From NCBI GenBank assembly GCA_005878835.1, contig VBMV01000059.1, positions 1-64,000 on the forward strand: a stretch of 64,000 bases of DNA, in the 5' to 3' direction. Shown here piece by piece: positions 1 through 7,968 of the stretch (positions within the stretch are counted from its first letter, which is position 1; each line of letters starts with the position of its first letter). The notes beneath the pieces were generated by a model, which did no database searches, was not told where the DNA came from, and worked only from the letters and a program-made list of their open reading frames with translations. A program made the position numbers and the translations under genes. Source of the DNA: Gammaproteobacteria bacterium (lineage in GTDB: Bacteria; Pseudomonadota; Gammaproteobacteria; Steroidobacterales; Steroidobacteraceae).

Positions 1-1287
1 GAACTCGTCACCGCCGAGGCGCCCGACCGTGTCGCTGTCGCGCACCGCGTCGCGCAGCAGCTTGGCGACCTCGCGCAGCATGCTGTCCCCGGCGAGGTGA
101 CCGCTGGTGTCGTTGACGAGCTTGAAGCGATCGAGGTCGAGATAACACAGCACGTGCTGGCCATCGCCGCGGTGCCCGCTCTCGATCGCCTCCGCCAGGC
201 GCCGCTCGAACTCGCGGCGATTGACGAGACCGGTGAGCGCGTCGTGCGTCGCCTGGTACGACATCTGGCGGGCGAGGCCGCGCATTTCGGTGACGTCATG
301 CAGCAGCACCACTGCACCGAGCAGCTCCTGGGCGCTGTTGCGGATGGGCGAGGCCGACAGCTCGATGGAGCGCTCGCTGCCGTTGGTGCGCGACAGCAGC
401 AGCGCCCGGCGGCTCAAGTTGACGGGTGCGCCGGTGGTGAGCGCCTGGTGCACCGGATCGGACAGCAGCCGCCGGTCGGTCTCGTCGACGAGACTCACGA
501 TCTCCTCGAGGAGCTTGCCCTGGGCCGCGCTCGCGGCGCTGCCGGTGAGCTGCTCGGCGGCGGGGTTCAGGAAGCTGATGCGGCCGTCCTTGTCGGTGGT
601 GATGATCGCCTCCGCCAGTGACTGCAGCGCCAGCAGCTGTGGCTCGGCGGCGGCGCCCTCGCCCGCCACCCGCAGTGCCGGAGTCGTCTGCGTGGGAATG
701 ATCTCCACTCCGGTGATCAACAGCGCGTGGCCGGGGTGAAAATCGACCGGCGCGGAGCTGATCTCCAGGCGGCTCACCTGGCCCTGCAACCCGACCATCT
801 CGATTTCGTAGCGCTCGGCGGCGGGTTCCCCGGCGAGGCGGCGGCGGATGTTCTCGCCCACCAGCTCGGAGTATTCCGGCGGCACCAGATCCGCCAGACG
901 GCGTCCGATGAGCTCCACGCGATCGACGCCGATCAGGCTCGCGAACTGCCGGTTGGCGTACAGGATCACCTCCCTGTGCAACAGCACTGCCTCGTGAATG
1001 CGGTCGCCCAGGTCGGTGAACAGTCTGGGTGCCTGGGCGGCATCGCGCTCCGTGCCGCCTCTGGCGCGCCTCAGCAGGTGATTGACGGCCGTGACCAGGC
1101 CCGCGATTTCAGCCTTGTCGCTGCCGCGATCCAGCCGCTCGGGGATCGGCCCGCCGGCGGCGATGCGCAGCAGTTGCTGCGACAGCTGCCCAATGCTGTG
1201 CAACTCGCGACGCTGCAACCCATAGAGCACCAGGAGCAGAGCGGCGACGAGCGCCAACAGCAGGCACAACAGCCCAAGGATCGACAT
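1..1287 (-). CDS. PAS-GGDEF sensor / putative diguanylate cyclase (3' part beyond window)
   Basis: Not in the ORF track because it runs off the window; I translated it from the reverse strand. The ATG is at 1287 and 429 codons are visible. Residues about 2-22 form one membrane helix, followed by a HAMP-like charged linker. Two PAS-like regions follow, about 95-205 (contains LIGRRLADLVPPEY) and 218-335 (IITTDKDGRISFLNPAAEQL). The GGDEF domain starts near 345 (THDALTGLVNRREF, LDLDRFKLVND), and the window ends exactly on the motif GGDEF. An intact motif suggests an active c-di-GMP synthase, and PAS-GGDEF proteins often carry a C-terminal EAL domain, which cannot be checked here. It is divergent from the methyltransferase-like gene, with 236 bp between them that should hold both promoters. 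Confidence 0.93.
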   Translation of the reverse strand, partial: MSILGLLCLLLALVAALLLVLYGLQRRELHSIGQLSQQLLRIAAGGPIPERLDRGSDKAEIAGLVTAVNHLLRRARGGTERDAAQAPRLFTDLGDRIHEAVLLHREVILYANRQFASLIGVDRVELIGRRLADLVPPEYSELVGENIRRRLAGEPAAERYEIEMVGLQGQVSRLEISSAPVDFHPGHALLITGVEIIPTQTTPALRVAGEGAAAEPQLLALQSLAEAIITTDKDGRISFLNPAAEQLTGSAASAAQGKLLEEIVSLVDETDRRLLSDPVHQALTTGAPVNLSRRALLLSRTNGSERSIELSASPIRNSAQELLGAVVLLHDVTEMRGLARQMSYQATHDALTGLVNRREFERRLAEAIESGHRGDGQHVLCYLDLDRFKLVNDTSGHLAGDSMLREVAKLLRDAVRDSDTVGRLGGDEF

Positions 1288-1523
1288 CTACCTTCTTCTT
1301 CAAGCCTTCCGCTTGGTTTTACCGCGCGGTCCTGTCAGGCACTCTAATTCGATTTGTCGCGCCTGAGGCTTGCGGTCCAGGCAAGCATAGCGCACGCACC
1401 CCCTCGCCCCGTCGGTATTTCACCATATCTCGTCGCAAGCCCGCTTGGCAGCGCGAGGGAAAACCCTTAACTTCTCCGGCCTTTTCAACGTACAAGCAAT
1501 AAGTCCAATTCCGAGGCCAGACG

Positions 1524-2174
1524 ATGCACACCTCCGATGCCCGCGAACAGATGATCGAGCAGCAGGTGCGCGCGTGGGACGTGCTGGACGCTCGTGTGCT
1601 GGAGGTCATGCGCCGGGTACCACGCGAGCTGTTCGTCCCGCCCGGACAGCGCTACCGCGCCTATGCCGATGTCGAGGTGCCGCTGGCGCGCGGGCAGCAT
1701 ATGTTGCGCCCCAGCGTGGCCGGCAGGCTCCTGCAGGCGCTGCTGCCCGAGGCCGGCGAGGCGGTGCTGCAGATCGGGGCCGGCAGCGGATTCGTCACGG
1801 CGTGCCTGCGCGCCATGGCGCAGCAGGTGCGCTCGCTGGAGATCTTTCCGGAGCTGGCGGACGCGGCGCGCCACAATCTCGCGGCCCTCGGTATGCGGGA
1901 TGTCGAGGTACTGGACGCGGATGCGCTCGCCACCGACAGCGGCGCGCGTTACGGCGCCATTGCGCTGAGCGCTTCGCTGCCGCTCTACGATGCGCGCTTC
2001 GAGCGCATGCTCAGGCCCGGCGGGCGGCTGTTCGTGGTGGTCGGCGAGGCGCCGGTCATGGAAGCACGCCTCGTGCGCCGCACGGCCGAGGACGCCTGGA
2101 GCACCGAGAGCCTGTTCGAGACGGTGATCGACCCGCTGGTGCACGCCGTGCGGCCAGCGGGGTTCACTTTTTGA
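1524..2174 (+). CDS. Protein-L-isoaspartate O-methyltransferase-family protein
   Basis: 216 aa. The fold is a class I SAM methyltransferase of the PCMT family. Residues 1-80 carry the family N-terminus (REQMIEQQVRAWDV, VPRELFVP, and LARGQHMLRPSVAGRLLQAL in the substrate loop). The SAM-binding glycine motif is at about 82-92 (LQIGAGSGFVT). True isoaspartyl methyltransferases usually show GTGSGY and a P-IG-GQT loop; here the loop reads PLARGQHML, so this is the divergent paralogue often found just upstream of tolC in gammaproteobacteria, and its substrate is not established. tolC begins 39 bp downstream on the same strand, which suggests a shared transcript. Confidence 0.88.
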   Translation: MHTSDAREQMIEQQVRAWDVLDARVLEVMRRVPRELFVPPGQRYRAYADVEVPLARGQHMLRPSVAGRLLQALLPEAGEAVLQIGAGSGFVTACLRAMAQQVRSLEIFPELADAARHNLAALGMRDVEVLDADALATDSGARYGAIALSASLPLYDARFERMLRPGGRLFVVVGEAPVMEARLVRRTAEDAWSTESLFETVIDPLVHAVRPAGFTF

Positions 2175-2213
2175 CCCGGATCCGCCCCTGCAGTTTTGAA
2201 TGAAGGGAATGCC

Positions 2214-3683
2214 ATGAATCGTGCCTCGACTCTCGCACTGGTGTTACTCGCGTTTTCGGGCGCCGCGCCCGCCAAGGATCTGGTAGGGGTGTTCGAAGAC
2301 GCGGTGCACAATGACCCGGTCATCCGCCAGGCCGATGCCAACCGGCTCGCGGCGCGCGAGGCTCGCCCCCAGGCCCTGGCGGCGCTGCTGCCGCAGCTGA
2401 GCGGCACCGCGGGCATCTCGGGCGCTCACAGCGCTGGATATCAGGACCAGGTCTTCCAGCCCCCGACGGCAGAACGGTTTCAGATCACGACCGATACGAA
2501 CACCAGGCAGTGGGCGGTGAATCTGCGGCAGAACGTGTTCTCGTGGGCGAACTGGATGGCGCTCAAGGAAGCCGGCCGCGAGGTCGCCCAGGCCGAGGCC
2601 ACCTACCAGGCCGCCGAGCAGCAGCTGATCCTGCGCGTCGCGCAGGCCTACTTCAACGTGCTGGCCGCCGAGGACGGGCTGGAAGCCAACCAGGCGTCCC
2701 TCGAAGCCATCTCCCGCCAGCTCGATCAGGCGAACAAGCGCTTCGAGGTGGGGCTCATCGCCATCACCGATGTACAGGAAGCCAAGGCGGCGCGCGACAC
2801 CGCGGCCGCGGCCGTGATCGCCGCCAAGCGCACGCTCGCGACCTCCGAGGACCAGCTGCAGGAAATCACCGGCGAGAAGTACCCGCAGCTCGCCAAGCCC
2901 GGCGCCGACATGACGCTGAAGAGCCCGGAGCCCGCCGACGAGAGCCGCTGGGTCAGCATCTCCCTGGAGCAGAACCTGTCGCTCATCTCCAGCCGCCTGG
3001 GGGCGGAGATCGCGCGCGACAACGTGCGCATCGCCGTCGGCGGCCATTTCCCGACGCTCGACCTGGTCGCGGGACGCTCGTACACGCAGACCAGCGCCAG
3101 CGAGATCATCAACCTGCCACCGCCAGTACCGCAGACCTCCACGTCCACCCCCATCGACAGCAAGCTCAACGACCGCCAGATCGCACTGCAGCTCACCGTG
3201 CCTTTGTTCGCGGGCGGCCTGACTCAGTCGAAGGTGCGTCAGACCCAGTACCTGTGGATCGCCGCCAGGGAAGCGGTCGTGCAGAGCTCACGCGCCACCG
3301 AGCGTCAGGCGCGCGACGCCTACCTCGGCGTGATCAGCGGCATCGCACGCGTGCAGGCGCTGCGCCAGGCGCTCGAGTCGAGTCAGACGGCGCTCAAAGC
3401 CACCGAGGCGGGCTACGAGGTCGGCACCCGCACGGCGGTCGACGTCCTCAACTCGCGCAAGACCCTGGTGCAGGCGAAGACCGACTACTCCGGCAGCCGC
3501 TACGATTACATCGTGAGCGTGCTGCAGCTGCGCCTGGCGGCCGGTAACCTCGACCGCGCGCAGCTCGCCGACATCAACAACTGGCTGACGGTGGCGGCGC
3601 CGACCTCGCCCGCGGAAGCGACGCCCGAGAGCCTCGCGCCCACCGTCCCGCCGGCAGCGCCGCCACCGCGCGCGAAGCCCTGA
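2214..3683 (+). CDS. tolC: TolC-family outer membrane efflux channel
   Basis: 489 aa. The ORF track begins at a TTG (2196), but the ATG at 2214 has a GAAGGG ribosome site a few bases upstream and opens directly into a signal peptide (ASTLALVLLAFSGAAPA, cleavage near residue 20). The mature protein carries the two internally repeated outer-membrane efflux domains, long helices rich in Ala/Gln/Glu (for example QAEATYQAAEQQLILRVAQ) and the conserved AYFNVLAAED and VGLIAITDVQEAKA segments. Expected role: trimeric exit duct in the outer membrane for RND, ABC or type I export systems. No pump genes flank it, in keeping with a stand-alone tolC that serves several partners. It ends in a Pro/Ala-rich tail and meets the convergent waaA 4 bp away. 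Confidence 0.95.
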   Translation: MNRASTLALVLLAFSGAAPAKDLVGVFEDAVHNDPVIRQADANRLAAREARPQALAALLPQLSGTAGISGAHSAGYQDQVFQPPTAERFQITTDTNTRQWAVNLRQNVFSWANWMALKEAGREVAQAEATYQAAEQQLILRVAQAYFNVLAAEDGLEANQASLEAISRQLDQANKRFEVGLIAITDVQEAKAARDTAAAAVIAAKRTLATSEDQLQEITGEKYPQLAKPGADMTLKSPEPADESRWVSISLEQNLSLISSRLGAEIARDNVRIAVGGHFPTLDLVAGRSYTQTSASEIINLPPPVPQTSTSTPIDSKLNDRQIALQLTVPLFAGGLTQSKVRQTQYLWIAAREAVVQSSRATERQARDAYLGVISGIARVQALRQALESSQTALKATEAGYEVGTRTAVDVLNSRKTLVQAKTDYSGSRYDYIVSVLQLRLAAGNLDRAQLADINNWLTVAAPTSPAEATPESLAPTVPPAAPPPRAKP

Positions 3684-3687
3684 AGGC

Positions 3688-4959
3688 TCACGGCTCGTTC
3701 AGCAGCGGTTCGATCAACCCCAGGAGCTTGCCGAGCGCACCGCGGTTGCTGTCCACCGAGGCGCGTCCCTGCGCACCGATACGCACCCGGGCCTCCGGGT
3801 TCGCCAGCAGCGCGCTGACGCGCGCGCCGAGCGTGGCGGCGTCGCGCACGATCTCGGCGGCGCCGCCGGCGATCAGCAGACGCGCGATTTCCTCGCTGTT
3901 GGAGTTGTACGGGCCGGTCAGGATCGGCACCCCGAGCGCGGCCGGTTCGAGCAGGTTGTGGCCGCCGATCGGCACCAGGCTCCCGCCCACGAAGGCGACA
4001 TCGGCGGCCGCGTAGAAATCCAGCAGCTCCCCGAGGGAGTCGAGCAGCAGCACCTCGCAGGTCTGCGCCGCGGCCGCGGCGCCCTGCGAGCGGCGCACGA
4101 AGCTCGCGCCGGCCTGGTGCAGTAATGCCGCGACCTCGGCGAAGCGCTGCGGATGACGCGGCGCCAGCACCAGCAGCGCTTCCGGGTGCAGCGCGCGCAC
4201 CCGCCGCTGCGCCTCGAGCAGCGCCTGCTCCTCGCCGCCACCGTGGGTGCTGCCTGCCACCCACAGCGCGCGGGCGTGCGCGTACTGCTCGCGCAGCCGC
4301 GCGCCGCGCTCCACGGTTCGCGGTGGCAGCTGGAAGTCGAACTTCAGATTGCCGGTCACGTGGGTGCTGGCAGGATCCGCGCCCAGCGCGTGAAAGCGCT
4401 CGGCATCGACCGCGCCCTGGGCCGCCACCACGGCCGCCTGCGACAGGGTGTCGCGAAACAGCGCTCCCAGGCGCCGATAGCGGCCGACCGAGCGCGCCGA
4501 GAGCCGCGCGCTGGCCAGCACCAGCGGTACGCGCCGCCGTGCGCACTCGCGGTACAGGTTCGGCCACAGCTCGGTCTCGACGATGACCGCGAGCCGCGGC
4601 TGCACGCGCGCGAAGAAGCGCCGCACCGCGCCGGGTAGATCGAACGGCACGTAGCGCACCTGCGCGGCGCCCCCGAACAGGGCCCGCGCCCGCGCGGCGC
4701 CGGTGGGCGTGACGGTCGTGACGGTCAGCGGCAGCTCCGGATAGCGCTGCCGCAGCACCCCCACCAGCGGCGCGCAGGCCTGCACCTCCCCCACCGAGAC
4801 CGCGTGGATCCACACCCCGTGCGGCACGGTCCGCGCGCCGAAGCCGAAGCGCTGGCGGAAGTTGCGCCAGTAGCCGCGATCTCTCAGACCGCGCCACAGA
4901 AACACGGCGCAGATGACCGGAGCGGCGAGATAGACGGCGAGCAGATAGACGAATCGCAA
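3688..4959 (-). CDS. waaA: 3-deoxy-D-manno-octulosonic acid (Kdo) transferase
   Basis: 423 aa, the usual length for WaaA/KdtA. It transfers Kdo from CMP-Kdo to the lipid A precursor at the inner face of the cytoplasmic membrane. The N-terminus has a membrane anchor (residues about 1-22) followed by GLRDRGYWRNFRQRFG, the typical start of this family. Next come VWIHAVSVGEVQA with the conserved catalytic-region Glu, VETELWPNLY, and the C-terminal nucleotide-binding part (VGGSLVPIGGHNLLEPAALG, TGPYNSNSEEI). It lies 18 bp downstream of the Kdo kinase gene in one operon. A Kdo kinase partner generally goes with a monofunctional WaaA that adds a single Kdo. Confidence 0.96.
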   Translation of the reverse strand: MRFVYLLAVYLAAPVICAVFLWRGLRDRGYWRNFRQRFGFGARTVPHGVWIHAVSVGEVQACAPLVGVLRQRYPELPLTVTTVTPTGAARARALFGGAAQVRYVPFDLPGAVRRFFARVQPRLAVIVETELWPNLYRECARRRVPLVLASARLSARSVGRYRRLGALFRDTLSQAAVVAAQGAVDAERFHALGADPASTHVTGNLKFDFQLPPRTVERGARLREQYAHARALWVAGSTHGGGEEQALLEAQRRVRALHPEALLVLAPRHPQRFAEVAALLHQAGASFVRRSQGAAAAAQTCEVLLLDSLGELLDFYAAADVAFVGGSLVPIGGHNLLEPAALGVPILTGPYNSNSEEIARLLIAGGAAEIVRDAATLGARVSALLANPEARVRIGAQGRASVDSNRGALGKLLGLIEPLLNEP

Positions 4960-4977
4960 GTGAGCGCCCGGTGCGTT

Positions 4978-5709
4978 CTAAGGCGCCGGCGGCGCGCGCG
5001 GGGCAGAGCTCTCGCGGTAACCGTCGAGCAGTGCGTACCAGTCCGCCTCGCCGAAACGCTCCGGCGGCAGCGCCCAGGTGACCTTCTCCAGCGAGCGGCG
5101 CAGCCGCACCAGGTTGGTGTCGCACCACAACCCCGGCCGGCGCAGCTCGCAGCGATCGAAATCGATGAGGTACACGGCCTCCTCGCTCAGCAGCACGTTG
5201 TGCGCATTGAGGTCCGCATGGCACACCCCGAGGTCGTGGAATCTGCGGATGCAGCGGCCGATGGCAATCCAGGTGAGCACCGACAGCGCCCCGGTGCGCA
5301 GGCACTCGCTCAGCGAGCCGACTACGGCCACCCGCTCGGTGATGATGTCGCCGGTGTAGGTGAGGCCGTGGTGGCGGTAGCGCGCCGCGAGCGGCGCCGG
5401 CACCGGCAGCCCCGCACGATGCAGACGGTAGGTCAGCTGCCACTCCTCGAACGGCCGCGTGCTCTGCTCGCCCTGCCAGACGTAGCGATCGCCCGAGACG
5501 CGCGCGATCAGCCCGCCGCGCCGGTAGTGGCGCAGCACGTAGTCCTTGCCCGCGGATCTGACGAAATGGGTGGTGCCGCGGCCGCGCGCCGCGCCATCGA
5601 GCTCGCCGCGCGCCTCCCAGTACTTCGGGTCGAACCAGTTGGGACTCAAATTGCTCACGCGCGAGGCGTCATATAGCATGGCGCCGCCCGCGAGGGCGCC
5701 GTGTTTCAC
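4978..5709 (-). CDS. kdkA: Kdo kinase (3-deoxy-D-manno-octulosonic acid kinase)
   Basis: Phosphorylates the first Kdo residue on lipid A, providing the negative charge that a second Kdo supplies in other bacteria. The protein-kinase-like motifs are clear: ARGRGTTHFVRSAGKDYVLRHYRRGG in the N-lobe region, the HADLNAHNVLL catalytic loop (Brenner-type HxDxxxxN) and the metal-binding LIDFDRCE. I use the GTG at 5709, giving 243 aa, which matches the roughly 235-250 aa family. The longer ORF-track start at 5826 adds about 39 residues with no family similarity and overlaps the divergent heptosyltransferase. The exact start is uncertain. It is followed directly by waaA. Confidence 0.92.
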   Translation of the reverse strand: MKHGALAGGAMLYDASRVSNLSPNWFDPKYWEARGELDGAARGRGTTHFVRSAGKDYVLRHYRRGGLIARVSGDRYVWQGEQSTRPFEEWQLTYRLHRAGLPVPAPLAARYRHHGLTYTGDIITERVAVVGSLSECLRTGALSVLTWIAIGRCIRRFHDLGVCHADLNAHNVLLSEEAVYLIDFDRCELRRPGLWCDTNLVRLRRSLEKVTWALPPERFGEADWYALLDGYRESSAPRAPPAP

Positions 5710-5751
5710 TTCCGGGCCGAGCGCCCAGCGCCCGTTCACGAACCTGACTCC

Positions 5752-6804
5752 ATGATGCTGCCTTTCGCCGAACCGCCGCGCAGTGTGTGCATCCTCAGGC
5801 TGTCGGCGATCGGTGATACCTGCCACGTGGTGCCGATCGTGCGCACCTTACAGCAGGCGTGGCCCGCGACACAGCTGAGCTGGATCATCGGCAAGACCGA
5901 AGCAGGTCTCATGAGTCTCATCGAGGGCGTCGAGTTTATCACCGTGGACAAGCGCGCCAGCCTCACGGCCCTGCGCGCGCTGCGCGCTCGGCTGCGTGGC
6001 CGGCGGTTCGACGCGCTGCTGCACATGCAACTCGCGCTGCGCTCGAGCCTGGTGGCGCATTGCGTGCCGGCGGCCGTGAAGCTCGGCTTCGACCGTGCGC
6101 GGGCCCGCGAGCTGCAGTGGCTGTTCACCAACGCGCGCATCCCCGCGCAGCGCCGCGAGCACGTGCTCGACAGTTTTTTCGGCTTTCTCGCCGCACTGGG
6201 CATCCCCGAACGGCTGCTGCGCTGGGACCTGCCGCTGCCGGCGGCCGCGCGCGCCTACGCCGAGCGGCTGATCCCGGACGCGCGGCCCACGCTCATCATC
6301 AATCCGTGCTCGAGGCATGCACTGCGCAACTGGCGGGCGGCGCGCTACGCAGCGCTCGCGCAGCATGCCGCCCGCCGTCACGGCATGCGCGTGATCCTCG
6401 CCGGCGGACCGAGCGAGCTCGAGCGGCGCACCGGCGCCGAAATCGAGCAGGCCTACGGCAGCGGGCTCGTCAACCAGATCGGCAAGGACACGCTGCCCGA
6501 GTTGCTCGCGCTGCTGGCGCGCGCGCGGGTGCTGGTGAGCCCCGACTCCGGTCCGGTGCACATGGCGACCATGGTGGGCACCCCGGTGGTGGGGCTGTAC
6601 GCCGCCACCAACCCGGCGCGCAGCGGCCCGTATCTGTCGGGCCGTTGGTGCGTCGACGCGTACCCCGCGGCCGCGCGCGCCTTTCGCGGCTGTGAGTCCG
6701 GCGAGCTGCCGTGGAACCACAAGATCGAAGAGCCGGGCGTGATGGACCTGATCAGCGTCGCGCAGGTCACCGCGAAACTCGACGAGTTGCTGGGCCAAGG
6801 CTGA
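5752..6804 (+). CDS. Glycosyltransferase family 9 (LPS heptosyltransferase-like)
   Basis: 350 aa from the tandem ATGs at 5752/5755; the ORF-track start (5701) would overlap kdkA. It has the GT-B layout of ADP-heptose:LPS heptosyltransferases: ILRLSAIGDTCHVVP at residues 12-27, the second Rossmann domain from about 180, and the family signature VLVSPDSGPVHMATMVGTPVVGLYA near 260-285. Predicted job: adding heptose or a related sugar to the inner LPS core from an ADP-activated donor at the cytoplasmic face. It sits head to head with kdkA-waaA, which supports an LPS-core role. Which heptosyltransferase (I, II or other) cannot be decided from sequence alone. Confidence 0.9.
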   Translation: MMLPFAEPPRSVCILRLSAIGDTCHVVPIVRTLQQAWPATQLSWIIGKTEAGLMSLIEGVEFITVDKRASLTALRALRARLRGRRFDALLHMQLALRSSLVAHCVPAAVKLGFDRARARELQWLFTNARIPAQRREHVLDSFFGFLAALGIPERLLRWDLPLPAAARAYAERLIPDARPTLIINPCSRHALRNWRAARYAALAQHAARRHGMRVILAGGPSELERRTGAEIEQAYGSGLVNQIGKDTLPELLALLARARVLVSPDSGPVHMATMVGTPVVGLYAATNPARSGPYLSGRWCVDAYPAAARAFRGCESGELPWNHKIEEPGVMDLISVAQVTAKLDELLGQG

Positions 6805-6847
6805 CCCAAGCCACCGGCGGCGTAGCGCCGTAGCCAGCGCTGACCCG

Positions 6848-6876
6848 TTGACTCATATCAATGAGTCATCTAGACT
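6848..6876 (+). promoter_or_regulatory. Promoter with overlapping palindromic operator for the toxin-antitoxin pair
   Basis: A -35-like TTGACT (6848-6853) and a -10-like TAGACT (6871-6876) are separated by 17 bp. A perfect 8-bp inverted repeat, TGACTCAT-ATCA-ATGAGTCA (6849-6868), covers the -35 and spacer. That is the usual arrangement for autorepression by a ribbon-helix-helix antitoxin. The predicted transcription start falls at about 6882-6884, on the antitoxin ATG at 6882, and no Shine-Dalgarno sequence precedes it, so the mRNA may be leaderless. Confidence 0.65.
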
Positions 6877-6881
6877 ATGCC

Positions 6882-7139
6882 ATGGCTAAAAGACTGCAAG
6901 TGATTCTGCAGGACCCTGATTACCGGGAAATCCAGCGCATAGCTCGCCTTCGGCGCATGTCTATTGCCGAGTGGGTGCGGCAAGCGTTACGGGCGGCCCA
7001 ACGGCAGGAGCCCGGCACAGATGTCGGCAAGAAGCTCGACGCGGTGCGCGCCGCCGCGCGCCACGCCTACCCCACGGCGGATATTGACGAGATGCTCGCG
7101 CACATCGAGAGCGGCTACGGCTCTGCAGCGCCTCCGTGA
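6882..7139 (+). CDS. Ribbon-helix-helix antitoxin of a PIN-type toxin-antitoxin pair
   Basis: 85 aa from ATG 6882. The ORF-track start (6861) lies inside the palindromic operator and is less likely. The N-terminal part is the RHH DNA-binding fold: a short beta strand ([15 protein letters not shown]) followed by two helices ([21 protein letters not shown]). The C-terminal half ([29 protein letters not shown]) is the sort of tail that wraps the partner toxin. Its stop overlaps the toxin GTG start (GTGA), so translation should be coupled. Expected role: neutralise the PIN nuclease and repress its own promoter. Confidence 0.86.
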   Translation: MAKRLQVILQDPDYREIQRIARLRRMSIAEWVRQALRAAQRQEPGTDVGKKLDAVRAAARHAYPTADIDEMLAHIESGYGSAAPP

Positions 7140-7531
7140 TCCTGGTCGACTCAAACATTCCGATGTATCTGATCGGCGCGCCTCACCCTCACAAGGCCGA
7201 TGCACAGCGATTGCTCGAGCGCCTGGTGAGCGACCGGCAGCGACTGGTGACGGACGCGGAGGTCCTCCAGGAGATACTGCACAGATATGCGGCCATCGAT
7301 CGCCGCGATGCCATTCAGCCGGCGTTTGATGCGCTGCTGGGCATCGTCGATCAGGTCCTGCCGATCGATCAGGTTGCCGCAGAACGTGCCAAGGAGATCG
7401 TCCTGGGGCGCACAGGTCTGTCGGCGCGTGATGCGCTCCACACAGCTGTAATGCAACGACACGGCATCGAGCGAATTCTCAGCTTCGATTCAGGCTTCGA
7501 CGGACTGCCGGGCATCCTCCGCGTATCCTGA
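7136..7531 (+). CDS. PIN-domain ribonuclease toxin (VapC-like)
   Basis: 131 aa, GTG start overlapping the antitoxin stop by 4 bp. The PIN acidic residues are visible: [11 protein letters not shown] at the N-terminus (first Asp), the conserved Glu in [30 protein letters not shown] (third acidic site) and [14 protein letters not shown] near the end. PIN toxins are Mg-dependent endoribonucleases acting on tRNA or rRNA; the target here is unknown. The module sits between an LPS glycosyltransferase gene and the DUF6165 gene, so it may be a later insertion. Confidence 0.9.
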   Translation: MILVDSNIPMYLIGAPHPHKADAQRLLERLVSDRQRLVTDAEVLQEILHRYAAIDRRDAIQPAFDALLGIVDQVLPIDQVAAERAKEIVLGRTGLSARDALHTAVMQRHGIERILSFDSGFDGLPGILRVS

Positions 7532-7558
7532 TTCGCAGCACCCCGCAGGATCACGCTC

Positions 7559-7951
7559 ATGAAAGACCTCCTGGTTCCCATCTCTCCGGGCGAGCTGCTG
7601 GACAAGATCACCATCCTCAGGATCAAGCAGGTGCGCATCCCTGAGGCCGCCAAGCTCGCCAACGTGAAGCTGGAACTTGCGCTGCTGGAGCAGACCTGGC
7701 GGGACTGCGGCTGCGCCGCGCAGGAGCTCGCCGCCGATGAGCGCGCGCTGCAGGACGTCAACGAGCGGCTGTGGGACATCGAGGATCGCATCCGCGACAA
7801 GGAGGCCAAACAGAGCTTCGATCGCGATTTCATCGAGCTGGCGCGCGCGGTGTACGTGTGCAACGACGAGCGCGCGGCGATCAAGAAGCGCATCAATGTG
7901 CTGCTCGGGTCGCGGCTGATCGAAGAGAAGTCGTACAAGCCGTATCGGTAG
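7559..7951 (+). CDS. DUF6165 family protein
   Basis: 130 aa. I recognise the family from the start MKDLLVPISPGELLDKITIL and the highly charged helical body (DVNERLWDIEDRIRDKEA, ELARAVYVCNDERAAIKKRIN). It has no signal peptide or membrane helix and is probably a small cytosolic alpha-helical protein. The family has no established function; members commonly lie beside LPS or surface-glycan glycosyltransferase genes, which fits its position close to the family 9 glycosyltransferase. The start is a plain ATG 27 bp after the toxin stop. Confidence 0.87.
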   Translation: MKDLLVPISPGELLDKITILRIKQVRIPEAAKLANVKLELALLEQTWRDCGCAAQELAADERALQDVNERLWDIEDRIRDKEAKQSFDRDFIELARAVYVCNDERAAIKKRINVLLGSRLIEEKSYKPYR

Positions 7952-7968
7952 GCGCGGGGGTTGCTGCA

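Noticed and set aside
1288-1523. Clear promoter pair between the GGDEF gene and the methyltransferase gene
   Set aside because: No -35/-10 pair with good spacing could be picked with confidence on either strand.
3506-5443. 645-aa minus-strand ORF across tolC end, waaA and kdkA
   Set aside because: Arg/Ala-rich composition with no domain; it is an out-of-frame shadow of waaA and kdkA, which both show full family motifs.
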